Below, one piece after another: positions 56,504 through 64,000 of a DNA stretch of 64,000 bases; the first letter of the stretch is position 1; the number at the start of each line of letters is the position of its first letter. This DNA comes from JABAAI01 sp965261955 (GTDB taxonomy: Bacteria > Spirochaetota > Leptospiria > Leptospirales > Leptonemataceae). The position numbers and the translations under genes were made by a program. The DNA lies in NCBI GenBank assembly GCA_965261955.1, contig CBDHEM010000069.1:124001-188000 (forward strand). Reading direction: 5' to 3'. Below the pieces are notes generated by a model. That model was not told the DNA's origin. It saw only the letters and a program-made list of their open reading frames with translations, and searched no databases.

Positions 56504-57403
56504 CTAAATGAAGCTATCTGTATGATTTTGGAGTGACCCTTTTTGCTTCTGTTTTGTCACCCAATAAGAAAGAAATTCATTGCGTAAAGATAAAGGGAGC
56601 ACAACAAGACCAAGACATAAAGCATCATTACATTGAAAAGAATATTCCTGTAATGTCTCTAAATTTATCGCCGTATAATTATTTTCCAACGAAACCATTG
56701 CTATACCTGCAGCAATATCCCATTCATGCTTCGGAAAAACACTTATCACCATATCCGCTTGGCCGACAGCTAAACGGGCCAATTTTCGAGCAATACTAGA
56801 CTCAGGCACGCACACAAAATCTGTTTGCATACTGCCTAACTTATTCTGCTCCCACTCAGTTCGACTTACCAAGATTTTTGCATCATAGATACTTTTACAC
56901 ATAGATTTTTTCGTTAATTTCTTTACCCACTTACACTGCGGAAATAGGTTTTTTGAAAATTCTTCTTTGGTTGCATTTTGGATTTCTGATACAACAGAAG
57001 AAGGAGCTTGATATTCCCAATGCTCAATTTTACCACCCTTTTCGCCTAGAATAATCTCATGTGTTGCAGGTAGGGCTATCCCGCCTCCAATAGCAACACC
57101 TTCTTGAATGATCCCCACTGATATGGAAAACTCTGGGGTACCCTTTATAAAATCTCTTGTCCCATCAATGGGGTCAACAATCCAAATATATTTTTGACAC
57201 AGGGGGGATTTAGAAAGTGTACTTTCTTCAGAAAGCCAACCCGCTTCTGGTAAAAGAAGTGTTAACTCCTCTTTCAATAACTCATTAACCGCTATATCTG
57301 CACTAGTACAGGGGCTTTTCCCTTTTTTATACCAAACGGTAAAAGAACGATCTTTATAAAAAGAAAATGCAAGTAAAGAAGCTCGTAATAGTATTCTGTG
57401 CAT
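56504..57403 (-). CDS. cysQ: 3'(2'),5'-bisphosphate nucleotidase (CysQ family)
   Basis: 299 aa of the inositol-monophosphatase superfamily. Metal-binding motifs are visible: LSEES (near residue 57), WIVDPIDGTRDFIKG (near 74, the DPIDGT core) and KHEWDIAAGIAMV (near 225). CysQ removes the 3'-phosphate from PAP, a by-product of sulfate assimilation; a broader phosphatase role is possible. A magnesium-dependent cytoplasmic enzyme. Precedes DUF1015 in the same direction. Confidence 0.9.
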   Translation of the reverse strand: MHRILLRASLLAFSFYKDRSFTVWYKKGKSPCTSADIAVNELLKEELTLLLPEAGWLSEESTLSKSPLCQKYIWIVDPIDGTRDFIKGTPEFSISVGIIQEGVAIGGGIALPATHEIILGEKGGKIEHWEYQAPSSVVSEIQNATKEEFSKNLFPQCKWVKKLTKKSMCKSIYDAKILVSRTEWEQNKLGSMQTDFVCVPESSIARKLARLAVGQADMVISVFPKHEWDIAAGIAMVSLENNYTAINLETLQEYSFQCNDALCLGLVVLPLSLRNEFLSYWVTKQKQKGSLQNHTDSFI

Positions 57404-57608
57404 CTCTGATGGGTTTGAAGAAAGAGATGGGTCTGAAGATTGATTGATAAATAAAAATGAATTCAGATAATCATCCGCCTAGATATAAATCTTTAAACAA
57501 ACTGAATACGTTACAGCTTTTAAGAAAAATATAATAACGATAATATCACAACAAAAAGATAGCTATTTTACGAAAGAGCGTATGCCAATCTTATTGTCCG
57601 TGTGTTTC

Positions 57609-57875
57609 TCATATTTTCGTCTTTTCTAATTTTCCCATTATATAAAGCACAATACCCATAAATAGCACAACAAAAAGAAACGCAACAAGATACATAGTCA
57701 GTATCCATTGAACGAACCCACATGACATATCGCAAACAGCACCCTCCACGGGTTGCATATAGCGATTGCCACAATATGCTTTTCCTAAAGTAGACGAAAT
57801 GCCGAGTGTAAATCTATCACAATCAAGGGACTGTTGTGAAATGCAAAGGATTGCAAATAGAGTGTTGTGGATCAC
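57609..57875 (-). CDS. Small membrane ORF whose N-terminus lies in MITE copy E
   Basis: 88 codons. The first about 16 codons, including the ATG at 57875, are inside MITE copy E; the rest encodes a Cys-containing segment and one strong membrane span (WILTMYLVAFLFVVLFMGIVLYIM) with a basic end. Upstream of the MITE the frame lacks a start. It is either a MITE-created chimeric ORF or the remnant of an older gene. No ribosome site is convincing. Confidence 0.35.
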   Translation of the reverse strand: MIHNTLFAILCISQQSLDCDRFTLGISSTLGKAYCGNRYMQPVEGAVCDMSCGFVQWILTMYLVAFLFVVLFMGIVLYIMGKLEKTKI

Positions 57876-57933
57876 CGATTTACGTCATTTCAGAAGATTA
57901 ACTTCCTGTTTTTTACATTTCACAACAGTCCCC
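57827..57933. repeat. MITE-like repeat, copy E (107 bp)
   Basis: The best-preserved copy: GGGACTGTTGTGAAATG at the left pairs with CATTTCACAACAGTCCC at the right (17 bp perfect). The interior shares GCAAATAGAGTG and CACCGATTTACG with others. A 6-bp direct repeat ATCAAG lies at 57822-57827 and 57935-57940, a possible target duplication. It overlaps the start of the 57609-57875 ORF. Confidence 0.85.
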
Positions 57934-57940
57934 CATCAAG

Positions 57941-58345
57941 TAAATCAAAACAGCATTGATAACGAGGGCTACACCGGTTTTTCTTTTTGTCCTATTGTTT
58001 CCGGTGTTTCCGGCCGCTTTATTTCCGACTCAGCGAACGGTGAGTTTCTCTCGTCGACAAAAAGCCTAGCTTATTTCAGAGTATTGTTTGTTCCCAATTT
58101 TATCTGATTCGTCCAATCAGCAATAGTGCTGACTTTTACTTTTTCTACCGGTAATTTGGCAAGTTTTCGTATGGTTTCTGTGTTTCCCTTTATTTGATTA
58201 TAGCTTCAACCATAGGATTTCTGTTTTTTTTCATTTCCACCCTCATGATAAAAATGCTCCCTTGTCAGAATATTGAAATTGCTCCAGAAAGAATCAATAT
58301 ACTTATTTTTACGAAAGTCATTATGATGCCAAGTTGAACAGTTTC
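57941..58345. other. Intergenic region, no gene recognised
   Basis: About 405 bp. I see no credible ORF, RNA or repeat of the families listed; a possible relic of a gene interrupted by copy E could not be reconstructed. Confidence 0.3.
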
Positions 58346-58753
58346 TTATTTTGGCTTCTCTTCCTGGCCCATCAAAACAATTTTGAAAAACTTTGGCTGC
58401 TGAATGTATAATCTTGGATCTAATTCATACTCAAAACGGGCTAAAAAATCCTTATACTTAACATAATAAACAAGAACTGATAAAGGGTTCTCATAGGCTA
58501 TCTCCTTTATGGAAAGGCCTTCATAATACTTTTCTCTTTGATGGTAAAGCTGATTCTGAATAAGAATTCGCACTCCCTTTACTATATTGCGATGCAAGTT
58601 ATCTTTTCCTACATTTTCTCCTTGGCGCCTTTTCAAATCTTTTTCTTCCTGCTTACGAAACTCAAGCATGACACCCCTTTCTCTATCAGCCCAAACAAAC
58701 GAAGCCTGAAATGCCAAAAAGAAGATAAAAAACAATCTAAAGGAGTTCAACAT
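58346..58753 (-). CDS. Small secreted or periplasmic protein, unknown
   Basis: 135 aa from the ATG at 58753, chosen because the signal peptide (FRLFFIFFLAFQASFVWA) starts directly after it; an upstream ATG at 58792 would bury it. After cleavage there is a charged coil-like region (REEGVMLEFRKQEEKDLKRRQGENVG) and a C-terminal beta segment (SVLVYYVKYKDFLARFEYELDPRLY). No family recognised. It is divergent from the GDPD gene. Confidence 0.6.
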   Translation of the reverse strand: MLNSFRLFFIFFLAFQASFVWADRERGVMLEFRKQEEKDLKRRQGENVGKDNLHRNIVKGVRILIQNQLYHQREKYYEGLSIKEIAYENPLSVLVYYVKYKDFLARFEYELDPRLYIQQPKFFKIVLMGQEEKPK

Positions 58754-59013
58754 ATGGCACAATCTGTATTTGGAGACTACCCCGTCATTCACAATTTACA
58801 TTTCAGCTAATATACCTATTGAAATAAAGAAATAAAATACTTAAAATCTATCTCAATTCCACATAGATATACCATTAAACCTCTCTTAAAACCTAAGATG
58901 TCTATTCTGTTTAAATTTATTTCTCTTGCCTTAAATTAGGAAGAAAGCAAAATGCTTCCCAAAAAAATAGAAACATATTTTAATTTGACGGAAATTACTT
59001 ATACCCTAACGCA
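58754..59013. promoter_or_regulatory. Divergent promoter region upstream of the GDPD gene
   Basis: About 260 bp of A/T-rich sequence separating two divergent genes. No clear hexamer pair; TAAATTAGGAAGAAAGC and AATTTGACGGAAATTACTTA are visible but unassigned. Confidence 0.25.
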
Positions 59014-59832
59014 ATGAATTCTAACGATACATACCACCACCCTATACGCTTATACGCACATCGTGGTTCAAATCAAGTTTTTCCTGAAAATACACTGCCG
59101 GCTTTTGACCATGCCCTAAAAGAACAAGCCACTCATTTAGAAATGGATCTCCATTGCACGAAGGACATGGAAATTGTTGTGATCCATGATCCAGATGGCA
59201 AACGAGTGGCCAATGTTAATCAGATTATAGCTACTTCCAAGTTAAAAGAAATACAAAGTTGGGAATTAATACATAGCAAGCTTTCAAAAAAAAACACAAA
59301 AGAGCAAAATAGTTTTTTCATCCCAAGTTTCTCTGAAGTTTTAGATACATTCCCAACTGCACACATAAATGCTGATATTAAAATAAATAACCCAAAAGCA
59401 ATTCAGAAAATTGTAGAACTTCTAGAACATAGAAGAGACGATAGGCGCGTTTTACTCACTAGCTTTAACCCAAGGGTACTACATCAACTCTGGCATATTC
59501 CATACAAAGGCGAGACGGGTATTTCACGTACATCTGTATTACAAGCACTTCTCTATCCACGGTTTTTTTGGAAACTAGCAACTATTCCGGGATCAGCTTT
59601 ACAGATACCACCAACTTGGAATCAAATCCGTTTAGATCGTCCCTATATAATTTCACGCTTACATGAGCTAGGCAAACGTGTGGACTACTGGACTATCAAT
59701 GAACCCAAAGAAGCTATACGCCTGCTCACTCTTGGTGCTGATGGGATTTTTAGTGATAATATTAGTAAAATAAAGGAAGCTGTCTTTAGATTTGCCAATA
59801 AAACCGGGCGGCAATTGGATAACCAATCATAG
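59014..59832 (+). CDS. Glycerophosphodiester phosphodiesterase
   Basis: 272 aa of the GDPD family (UgpQ-like). The catalytic HRGSNQVFPENTLPAF motif (conserved His and Glu) is at residue 14, followed by HLEMDLHCTKDMEIVVIHDP with the metal-binding Glu/Asp and second His. The C-terminal YWTINEPKEAIRLLTLGADGIFSD is the family ending. It hydrolyses glycerophosphodiesters to glycerol 3-phosphate and an alcohol. No signal peptide, so cytoplasmic. Confidence 0.93.
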   Translation: MNSNDTYHHPIRLYAHRGSNQVFPENTLPAFDHALKEQATHLEMDLHCTKDMEIVVIHDPDGKRVANVNQIIATSKLKEIQSWELIHSKLSKKNTKEQNSFFIPSFSEVLDTFPTAHINADIKINNPKAIQKIVELLEHRRDDRRVLLTSFNPRVLHQLWHIPYKGETGISRTSVLQALLYPRFFWKLATIPGSALQIPPTWNQIRLDRPYIISRLHELGKRVDYWTINEPKEAIRLLTLGADGIFSDNISKIKEAVFRFANKTGRQLDNQS

Positions 59833-59933
59833 CTCATGGGATGCTAAAATAAAACTCAAGTCAGCTAAAAAATAAATTCAAGAACGACTATACACTTTAT
59901 ATATCGCTTACAAGTGTACTTATCACAACTTGA

Positions 59934-59981
59934 TCTGACATATTTATGTCCTTTGTCGGCAGAATGCCAGATCAAACTGTG
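59934..59981. terminator. Imperfect hairpin between convergent genes
   Basis: CACAACTTGATCTGACAT (59934-59951) pairs with most of ATGCCAGATCAAACTGTG (59964-59981), about 14 of 18 positions, between the convergent GDPD and HvfC-like genes. No T-run, so terminator function is uncertain. Confidence 0.35.
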
Positions 59982-60021
59982 ATTATTGCAAATCCTGAGT
60001 ATTTCTAAAGGCGATTCAACA

Positions 60022-60888
60022 CTAACAAACTTTTTTTCCATTTCCTAACCACCCACGATTAAAAAGAGTATAAAGTTTTTGTACAATCTCTTCTTGTGTA
60101 TTTTTTTTCATCACCCCTGTGCTAATTTGTGCAAGAGAAATACCATCTTTACCGGAAATCGCTTTTAAAAGTAAGTTATCTTCTGAAGAAATTCTTTCTA
60201 TACTTACCTTTTCTTCTTCTTGATAAAGAATCAGGCTATGAGATTCATTCTTTAGCTGTAGTTTTTGAGTAGTGCTTGAGGCCGTTTTGGAACATTGCTT
60301 TGGATTTTTTTGCTTTTGCAATAGAGTATAATGCCAAATATCCAATAAAGGGTATGGAGAATCAATCAGACGCACACTACGACTTAAAAATAATCGAGTT
60401 TCTTCTGGAGATAACGCAACTAATTTTTGAAAATAGGAATACACATTTTCGTATTCCTCTTGTAAATCATCTCGTAATGAATAGTATACTTCTTGATAGC
60501 TCATCTCTAGCCGCATAAAATCTTCTATGTAGGGTATCTCTTTGTAGGGCATCTCTTTCAATCCTATCTCCCTAGCCGTGAAACGAGGCATATGCTCGCC
60601 ATAGAGCTGAAGAAAAGAACTCCGACAAGGATAGACAAGTATGTAAGCTTTTACTAAGTTAGCAAAACATTCACCACCAAGTATTTCCCGACTTAACGGG
60701 AAGCTATCTTCTAGTGCCCCTTTCAAAGAATGGAATAAATTATTTTTATATATTTTTAAAGAGGAGGAAGCATCTAGACGCCCCGGACGGATTGCGGATA
60801 AAAGGCTATAATCGCTATTATCCAAATCTAATTCCGACGAATGACTATAAAGAAAGGAACTCAATTTTTTTTGTAAAGAATGCTTCAC
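60022..60888 (-). CDS. HvfC-like (DUF2063) putative DNA-binding protein
   Basis: 288 aa. The N-terminal half matches the HvfC/DUF2063 domain: RLDASSSLKIYKNNLFHSLKGALEDSFPLSREILGGECFANLVKAYI, then PCRSSFLQLYGEHMPRF. HvfC normally accompanies HvfB (DUF692) in copper-related oxazolone peptide systems, but no DUF692 gene is adjacent, so this copy may have a different role. The C-terminal half is not recognised. Confidence 0.7.
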   Translation of the reverse strand: MKHSLQKKLSSFLYSHSSELDLDNSDYSLLSAIRPGRLDASSSLKIYKNNLFHSLKGALEDSFPLSREILGGECFANLVKAYILVYPCRSSFLQLYGEHMPRFTAREIGLKEMPYKEIPYIEDFMRLEMSYQEVYYSLRDDLQEEYENVYSYFQKLVALSPEETRLFLSRSVRLIDSPYPLLDIWHYTLLQKQKNPKQCSKTASSTTQKLQLKNESHSLILYQEEEKVSIERISSEDNLLLKAISGKDGISLAQISTGVMKKNTQEEIVQKLYTLFNRGWLGNGKKVC

Positions 60889-60922
60889 TCTACTCTCCTT
60901 TCTATTCTTTAGATTTTATGGT

Positions 60923-61579
60923 TTATGGTTTTTCTAATAAAAAAGACCAATCAATATTTTCAGATGGGAGCAAAGTTTTCTTTAAAAAAAGAGAAAAGCT
61001 ATGATTTATTTTACTAGAAAATTTTCCCTTATTACTCGTCACAATATACCCATCAGGGAAATGAGTTTCATAGGATATGGAATGATTAGAAAACTTTTTT
61101 GTTATATATTTGATAATACGTTTAGTAACAATATTTTTCCATTCTTTTTTAGAAAGCGTAGGGAAACTGCGCCTAATCTCTAATCGGCGGTTAGAATTTT
61201 GAATTACTTTCGTATTTTGCAGGGGAGAACTCTCTATAACTACAGGGTTTCTAAAAGCAATTGTATAGCTAACACGAATTCCTCTTTGTTTTTTTTTCGA
61301 CTTCAACTCTTTTTCAACAGATTGAAAACTAAGTCCAGTCAGCTGGGCCTTTTTAGTCAAAATCAGTTTTTCATATTGTTTGAGTACGCCCTCTTTAGTC
61401 GTAGGTAAAAATCCTAACAAAGAACTATTTTCCTTCTTAGATAAAAACACAACGTAATCAATAGACATAGTACCAGAAAAGTCGTCATTGAAAGTTATTC
61501 TTTCTTTATAGTCAAAACAAGCTATCAAGAAAAACAAATCAATAAAAAGTAGAATGGCTATCTTTATAAATTTTATCAC
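60923..61579 (-). CDS. Lipoprotein, unknown
   Basis: 218 aa. The signal peptide ends in FFLIACFDYKE with the Cys at residue 22, a permissive spirochaete-like lipobox. The mature part begins with a beta-type RITFNDDFSGTMSIDYVVFLSK segment, then is rich in Lys, Ser and aromatic residues. It lies between tgpA (upstream, 32 bp) and the HvfC-like gene, on the same strand, suggesting one operon. Function unknown. Confidence 0.7.
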   Translation of the reverse strand: MIKFIKIAILLFIDLFFLIACFDYKERITFNDDFSGTMSIDYVVFLSKKENSSLLGFLPTTKEGVLKQYEKLILTKKAQLTGLSFQSVEKELKSKKKQRGIRVSYTIAFRNPVVIESSPLQNTKVIQNSNRRLEIRRSFPTLSKKEWKNIVTKRIIKYITKKFSNHSISYETHFPDGYIVTSNKGKFSSKINHSFSLFLKKTLLPSENIDWSFLLEKP

Positions 61580-61611
61580 AAAATTACTCCCTTTTGATTA
61601 AAATTATGAAA

Positions 61612-64000
61612 TCAATAGCGTAAAGCTCGTAAACTCACAATACGACGTAATAAACCCAAAGGCCCTTTTCGAGAAAGTTTTTTCACTTTTTCTTTATAAA
61701 TCTTTTTAATTTTATTCAAACTTTCTTTCTTCTCATCAACTCCATTATAATTTTCTCGAAATCGTAACATTGTATAAAGCTCAGAAAATTCTTTAATTTC
61801 AGGAATTTGTTCAGAATACTCCAGTATCGTATGATGCCGATCTAACAAAGGTTGACCTTCTTGAGCTAACCTCATTAAAAATAATTGCTGTAATGCTCTA
61901 AGGCCTTTCACATCACCTTTAAAGAAAAATTTAGCGAAAAACCAATAATAAACCAAGCGCCCATAATTAAAAGCATACAATAAGTTTATGACACCAAAGG
62001 CAATAAATAATATCAGCCACAACATCAATCTCCACGGGAATTCAAAACTGGGAGTGACTGCTATTTTTTCTTCTTCAATAAGGGGTATCACGACATCCAT
62101 ATTATTCGGGTCCATTTTAGGTTTAGGGGGAATAGCAAAAGATGTCGTTTCAAAATCAATCCAACCAAAACCAGGAATCCAAAATTGAACCCAAGCATGA
62201 TGATGCGCCGTTGTGACTAGAAAAAGTTCTTTTAAAGCATAGTCTTTCAAAAGAGGTATGCGTTTTCGTAGATTATACAATCCACCTTTATGAGCTGGCG
62301 TTTGTAAATCCCGAGACGCTAGATAACCAATAACTACACGAGAAGGCACACCCATGAAGCGTCCCAAGAGGGCAGATGCGTGCGCAAATTCTGTACAATC
62401 ACCTTTTTTTGTTTTTTCAATAAATTCCTTTATTTTCTCCAAATTCATCTCTTCATCAAAACCAAGTTCATAACGATGACGAGCAAAACCACGCAAGATA
62501 ATATCAATTCTTTCAAAGAATTTTTCTGCACTTATAATAGAACCCTTCTTTTTTTTCTGTTTCAGATAAAGACGACGAGCGAAGCGAACATGTTTTTGAA
62601 AGACATTCTCAATTTGCTTGTTTACTTTTATTTCCAAATAAATTTTCATCCGCTTTTTCTCAAACGTATTGAGGTCACGAACAAGGAACCAATCGTTCGG
62701 TTGAGACACACTGACACGAGATTGTACACTATAAGAAAGATCAAAGGGATGATAGATTACATTTTGTACAGTTGGTTGAATGCGATAGGGACGATAAGGA
62801 ACAACTCTCTCCTTAATCGTAGATAAAAAGAAACTAGAGACAATCTTTCTTTTATCATCACGGGAACTCACCTTATCTCGCCAAGTTTCAATGAGATGCA
62901 CATTGGCTATGGTATTGAGTGGCTCAATTTCTGGAGGCAAAGGAAGTAAACCTTTTTCACTAAAAACGCCTCTGTAAGAACTTGCGGCATATACTGGATT
63001 AAAGCGACTAGCAACAACCATGACCGCATTTTGCTTATTGCTTTTTCCACCCCCTTGTTTTTGTGAATTATTGTAATTCTCCCATTGATCTGCCGGTACA
63101 CCCTCGAGGCGAGGACCGTCTTTTCCTTTACCTGAGCTCGACCCACGAGACCTTGCACCCCCTCCATCTCCTTTTTGTTGCTCTCCGTCTGGTTTTCGGT
63201 TTTGATCCATCTCACCTCTTTTTTGCTCACCTCTTTTTTGCTCACCTCTTTTTTGTTTCTGTTTTTTCCCTTTCCCCTTTTTTTTCCCCTCATTATCTTC
63301 TTCCGGACGGCTTTCTTTTTCCGGTATATTCTTTTGCTTTTGACTTCCACCTTGTAATTCTGTTGGATATTTTTCGTCTCTTTCCCCTAGTGGAAGCCCA
63401 TTACGATTATTCCCCTCTTTATCTTTTTCGCTTCCTTTCCCACCACCACCCTCTTCTCCTTCTTTTTCTATCTCCTTTGGATCTGGCGGAGGCTCTTCAT
63501 TCCATTCATTAAAGGCAATTTCATGCTTTACAAAGTCAGAAGGAGAAATGAAAGCCAAGAATAGAAAAAGTGGTGCCAATATACATACCAAACCAAATAA
63601 CTCGTTGCGCTTTTTTTGAAAGGAACGCTCTGGAAAGGCTGCTAAGTAAATCAATGCTGCATGAAAAAGAAAAGAAAACAAAGTCAGAAATAACAAGGAC
63701 TTGGCAAGTCCTGGGCTCTTTTGGGCAATTTCTGGAGCAGAACGCGTAAAGCTCAGAAAGCTAAAATAAACAAACGCAAAAAAGAAAATCTCTAGGCTGG
63801 CCAAAAGCGGCACCCTTTTGCTAAAAAAGAGTAAACGCGTTAATGTAAAAGAAAAGAAGCTAAGAAGCCCATATAAAAGAATTGCATCTCTCTCCATACG
63901 AGAAAAGAGCAAAATAAAAAAGATAACGGTTAGTACAGCAACAAAAGAACTTATCCAAAAGTTTTTAGATTTTAAGCGGGACGGATGGAGATAGTAGGCA
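61612..64000 (-). CDS. Transglutaminase-like membrane protein (TgpA family), 5' end missing
   Basis: Runs off the right edge; the frame stays open beyond the first in-window TTG (63912), reading through LHPSRLKSKNFWISSFV, so the true start is outside. About 796 codons visible. N-terminal multi-span membrane domain (DUF3488-like), then a long hydrophilic Gly/Lys/Glu-rich periplasmic insert (about 145-320 of the visible part) holding three KRGEQ units, then the transglutaminase-like domain with GDCTEFAHASALLGRFMGVPSRVVIGY (Cys) and HHHAWVQFWIPGFGWIDFE (His, Asp), a last membrane span and a DUF4129-like cytoplasmic tail. Cell-envelope role by family. Confidence 0.92.
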   Translation of the reverse strand, partial: AYYLHPSRLKSKNFWISSFVAVLTVIFFILLFSRMERDAILLYGLLSFFSFTLTRLLFFSKRVPLLASLEIFFFAFVYFSFLSFTRSAPEIAQKSPGLAKSLLFLTLFSFLFHAALIYLAAFPERSFQKKRNELFGLVCILAPLFLFLAFISPSDFVKHEIAFNEWNEEPPPDPKEIEKEGEEGGGGKGSEKDKEGNNRNGLPLGERDEKYPTELQGGSQKQKNIPEKESRPEEDNEGKKKGKGKKQKQKRGEQKRGEQKRGEMDQNRKPDGEQQKGDGGGARSRGSSSGKGKDGPRLEGVPADQWENYNNSQKQGGGKSNKQNAVMVVASRFNPVYAASSYRGVFSEKGLLPLPPEIEPLNTIANVHLIETWRDKVSSRDDKRKIVSSFFLSTIKERVVPYRPYRIQPTVQNVIYHPFDLSYSVQSRVSVSQPNDWFLVRDLNTFEKKRMKIYLEIKVNKQIENVFQKHVRFARRLYLKQKKKKGSIISAEKFFERIDIILRGFARHRYELGFDEEMNLEKIKEFIEKTKKGDCTEFAHASALLGRFMGVPSRVVIGYLASRDLQTPAHKGGLYNLRKRIPLLKDYALKELFLVTTAHHHAWVQFWIPGFGWIDFETTSFAIPPKPKMDPNNMDVVIPLIEEEKIAVTPSFEFPWRLMLWLILFIAFGVINLLYAFNYGRLVYYWFFAKFFFKGDVKGLRALQQLFLMRLAQEGQPLLDRHHTILEYSEQIPEIKEFSELYTMLRFRENYNGVDEKKESLNKIKKIYKEKVKKLSRKGPLGLLRRIVSLRALRY
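63211..63255 (-). repeat. 15-bp tandem repeat in the tgpA insert
   Basis: Three perfect copies of CTCACCTCTTTTTTG (plus strand) encode Gln-Lys-Arg-Gly-Glu units. The 15-bp unit keeps the frame when copy number changes. Confidence 0.93.

Noticed and set aside
57568..57774. 68-codon minus-strand ORF overlapping the small membrane ORF
   Set aside because: Alternative frame of the same segment, without the membrane-span signal.
1..64000. tRNA and rRNA genes
   Set aside because: No cloverleaf-like or rRNA-like segment was recognised in the intergenic regions; a dedicated search (for example tRNAscan) would be needed to exclude them fully.

Overview
The window looks like part of the chromosome of a free-living or host-associated diderm (Gram-negative-type) bacterium with an AT-rich genome. 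The gene set resembles Leptospira-like spirochaetes: a gspH-N type II secretion block including gspN, a transketolase present only as its C-terminal half, permissive lipoprotein signal peptides (SAC, IAC, RCAS) and frequent TTG/GTG starts. That assignment is inferred from gene content and is only moderately secure. No rRNA, tRNA or CRISPR array was recognised.

Layout. 0-4 kb: partial tRNA-uridine hydroxylase trhO, gcvT, an unknown gene translationally coupled to der. 4-11 kb: type II secretion genes gspH-I-J-K-L-M-N on the minus strand. 11-17.4 kb: rpiA, an orphan DNA adenine/cytosine methyltransferase bracketed by two copies of a ~106-bp MITE-like repeat, a YCII protein, then a small membrane protein, a lipoprotein and a flippase-like integral membrane protein. 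17.4-35.4 kb: an unusual accessory locus. A module made of repeat family 1 (FAM1), repeat family 2 (FAM2) and a minus-strand GLUG-motif lipoprotein gene occurs twice in tandem. The first copy is compact (447-aa protein). The second is expanded (about 1.8 kb of FAM1, interrupted by an IS3-family element, 4.8 kb of FAM2 and a 2333-aa protein with three GLUG modules and fibronectin-III-like domains).

35.4-54 kb is dense housekeeping sequence: a CPGC redoxin, nitroreductase, ccmB/ccmC haem export, metK, transketolase C-half, moaB, a GH15 glucoamylase-like enzyme, a beta-barrel protein overlapping a metzincin-type secreted protease, a cysteine-synthase-like enzyme, pntA1/pntA2/pntB transhydrogenase, glnB/amt and tatA/tatC. 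54-64 kb: a frameshifted beta-barrel gene, DUF1015 and cysQ, two more MITE copies, a GDPD phosphodiesterase, an HvfC-like protein, a lipoprotein and a large transglutaminase (tgpA-like) running off the right edge.

The most unusual structure is the duplicated FAM1-FAM2-GLUG locus. FAM1 is a 173-bp tandem repeat with 8-bp inverted arms. FAM2 contains about 45 weak hairpins with arms flanked by A and T runs and with compensatory changes between copies. The repeats lie directly downstream of two paralogous surface lipoprotein genes that share their leader, signal peptide and C-terminus but differ five-fold in length. This is consistent with a recombination-driven surface-protein diversification locus. 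A five-copy MITE family is the second notable discovery.
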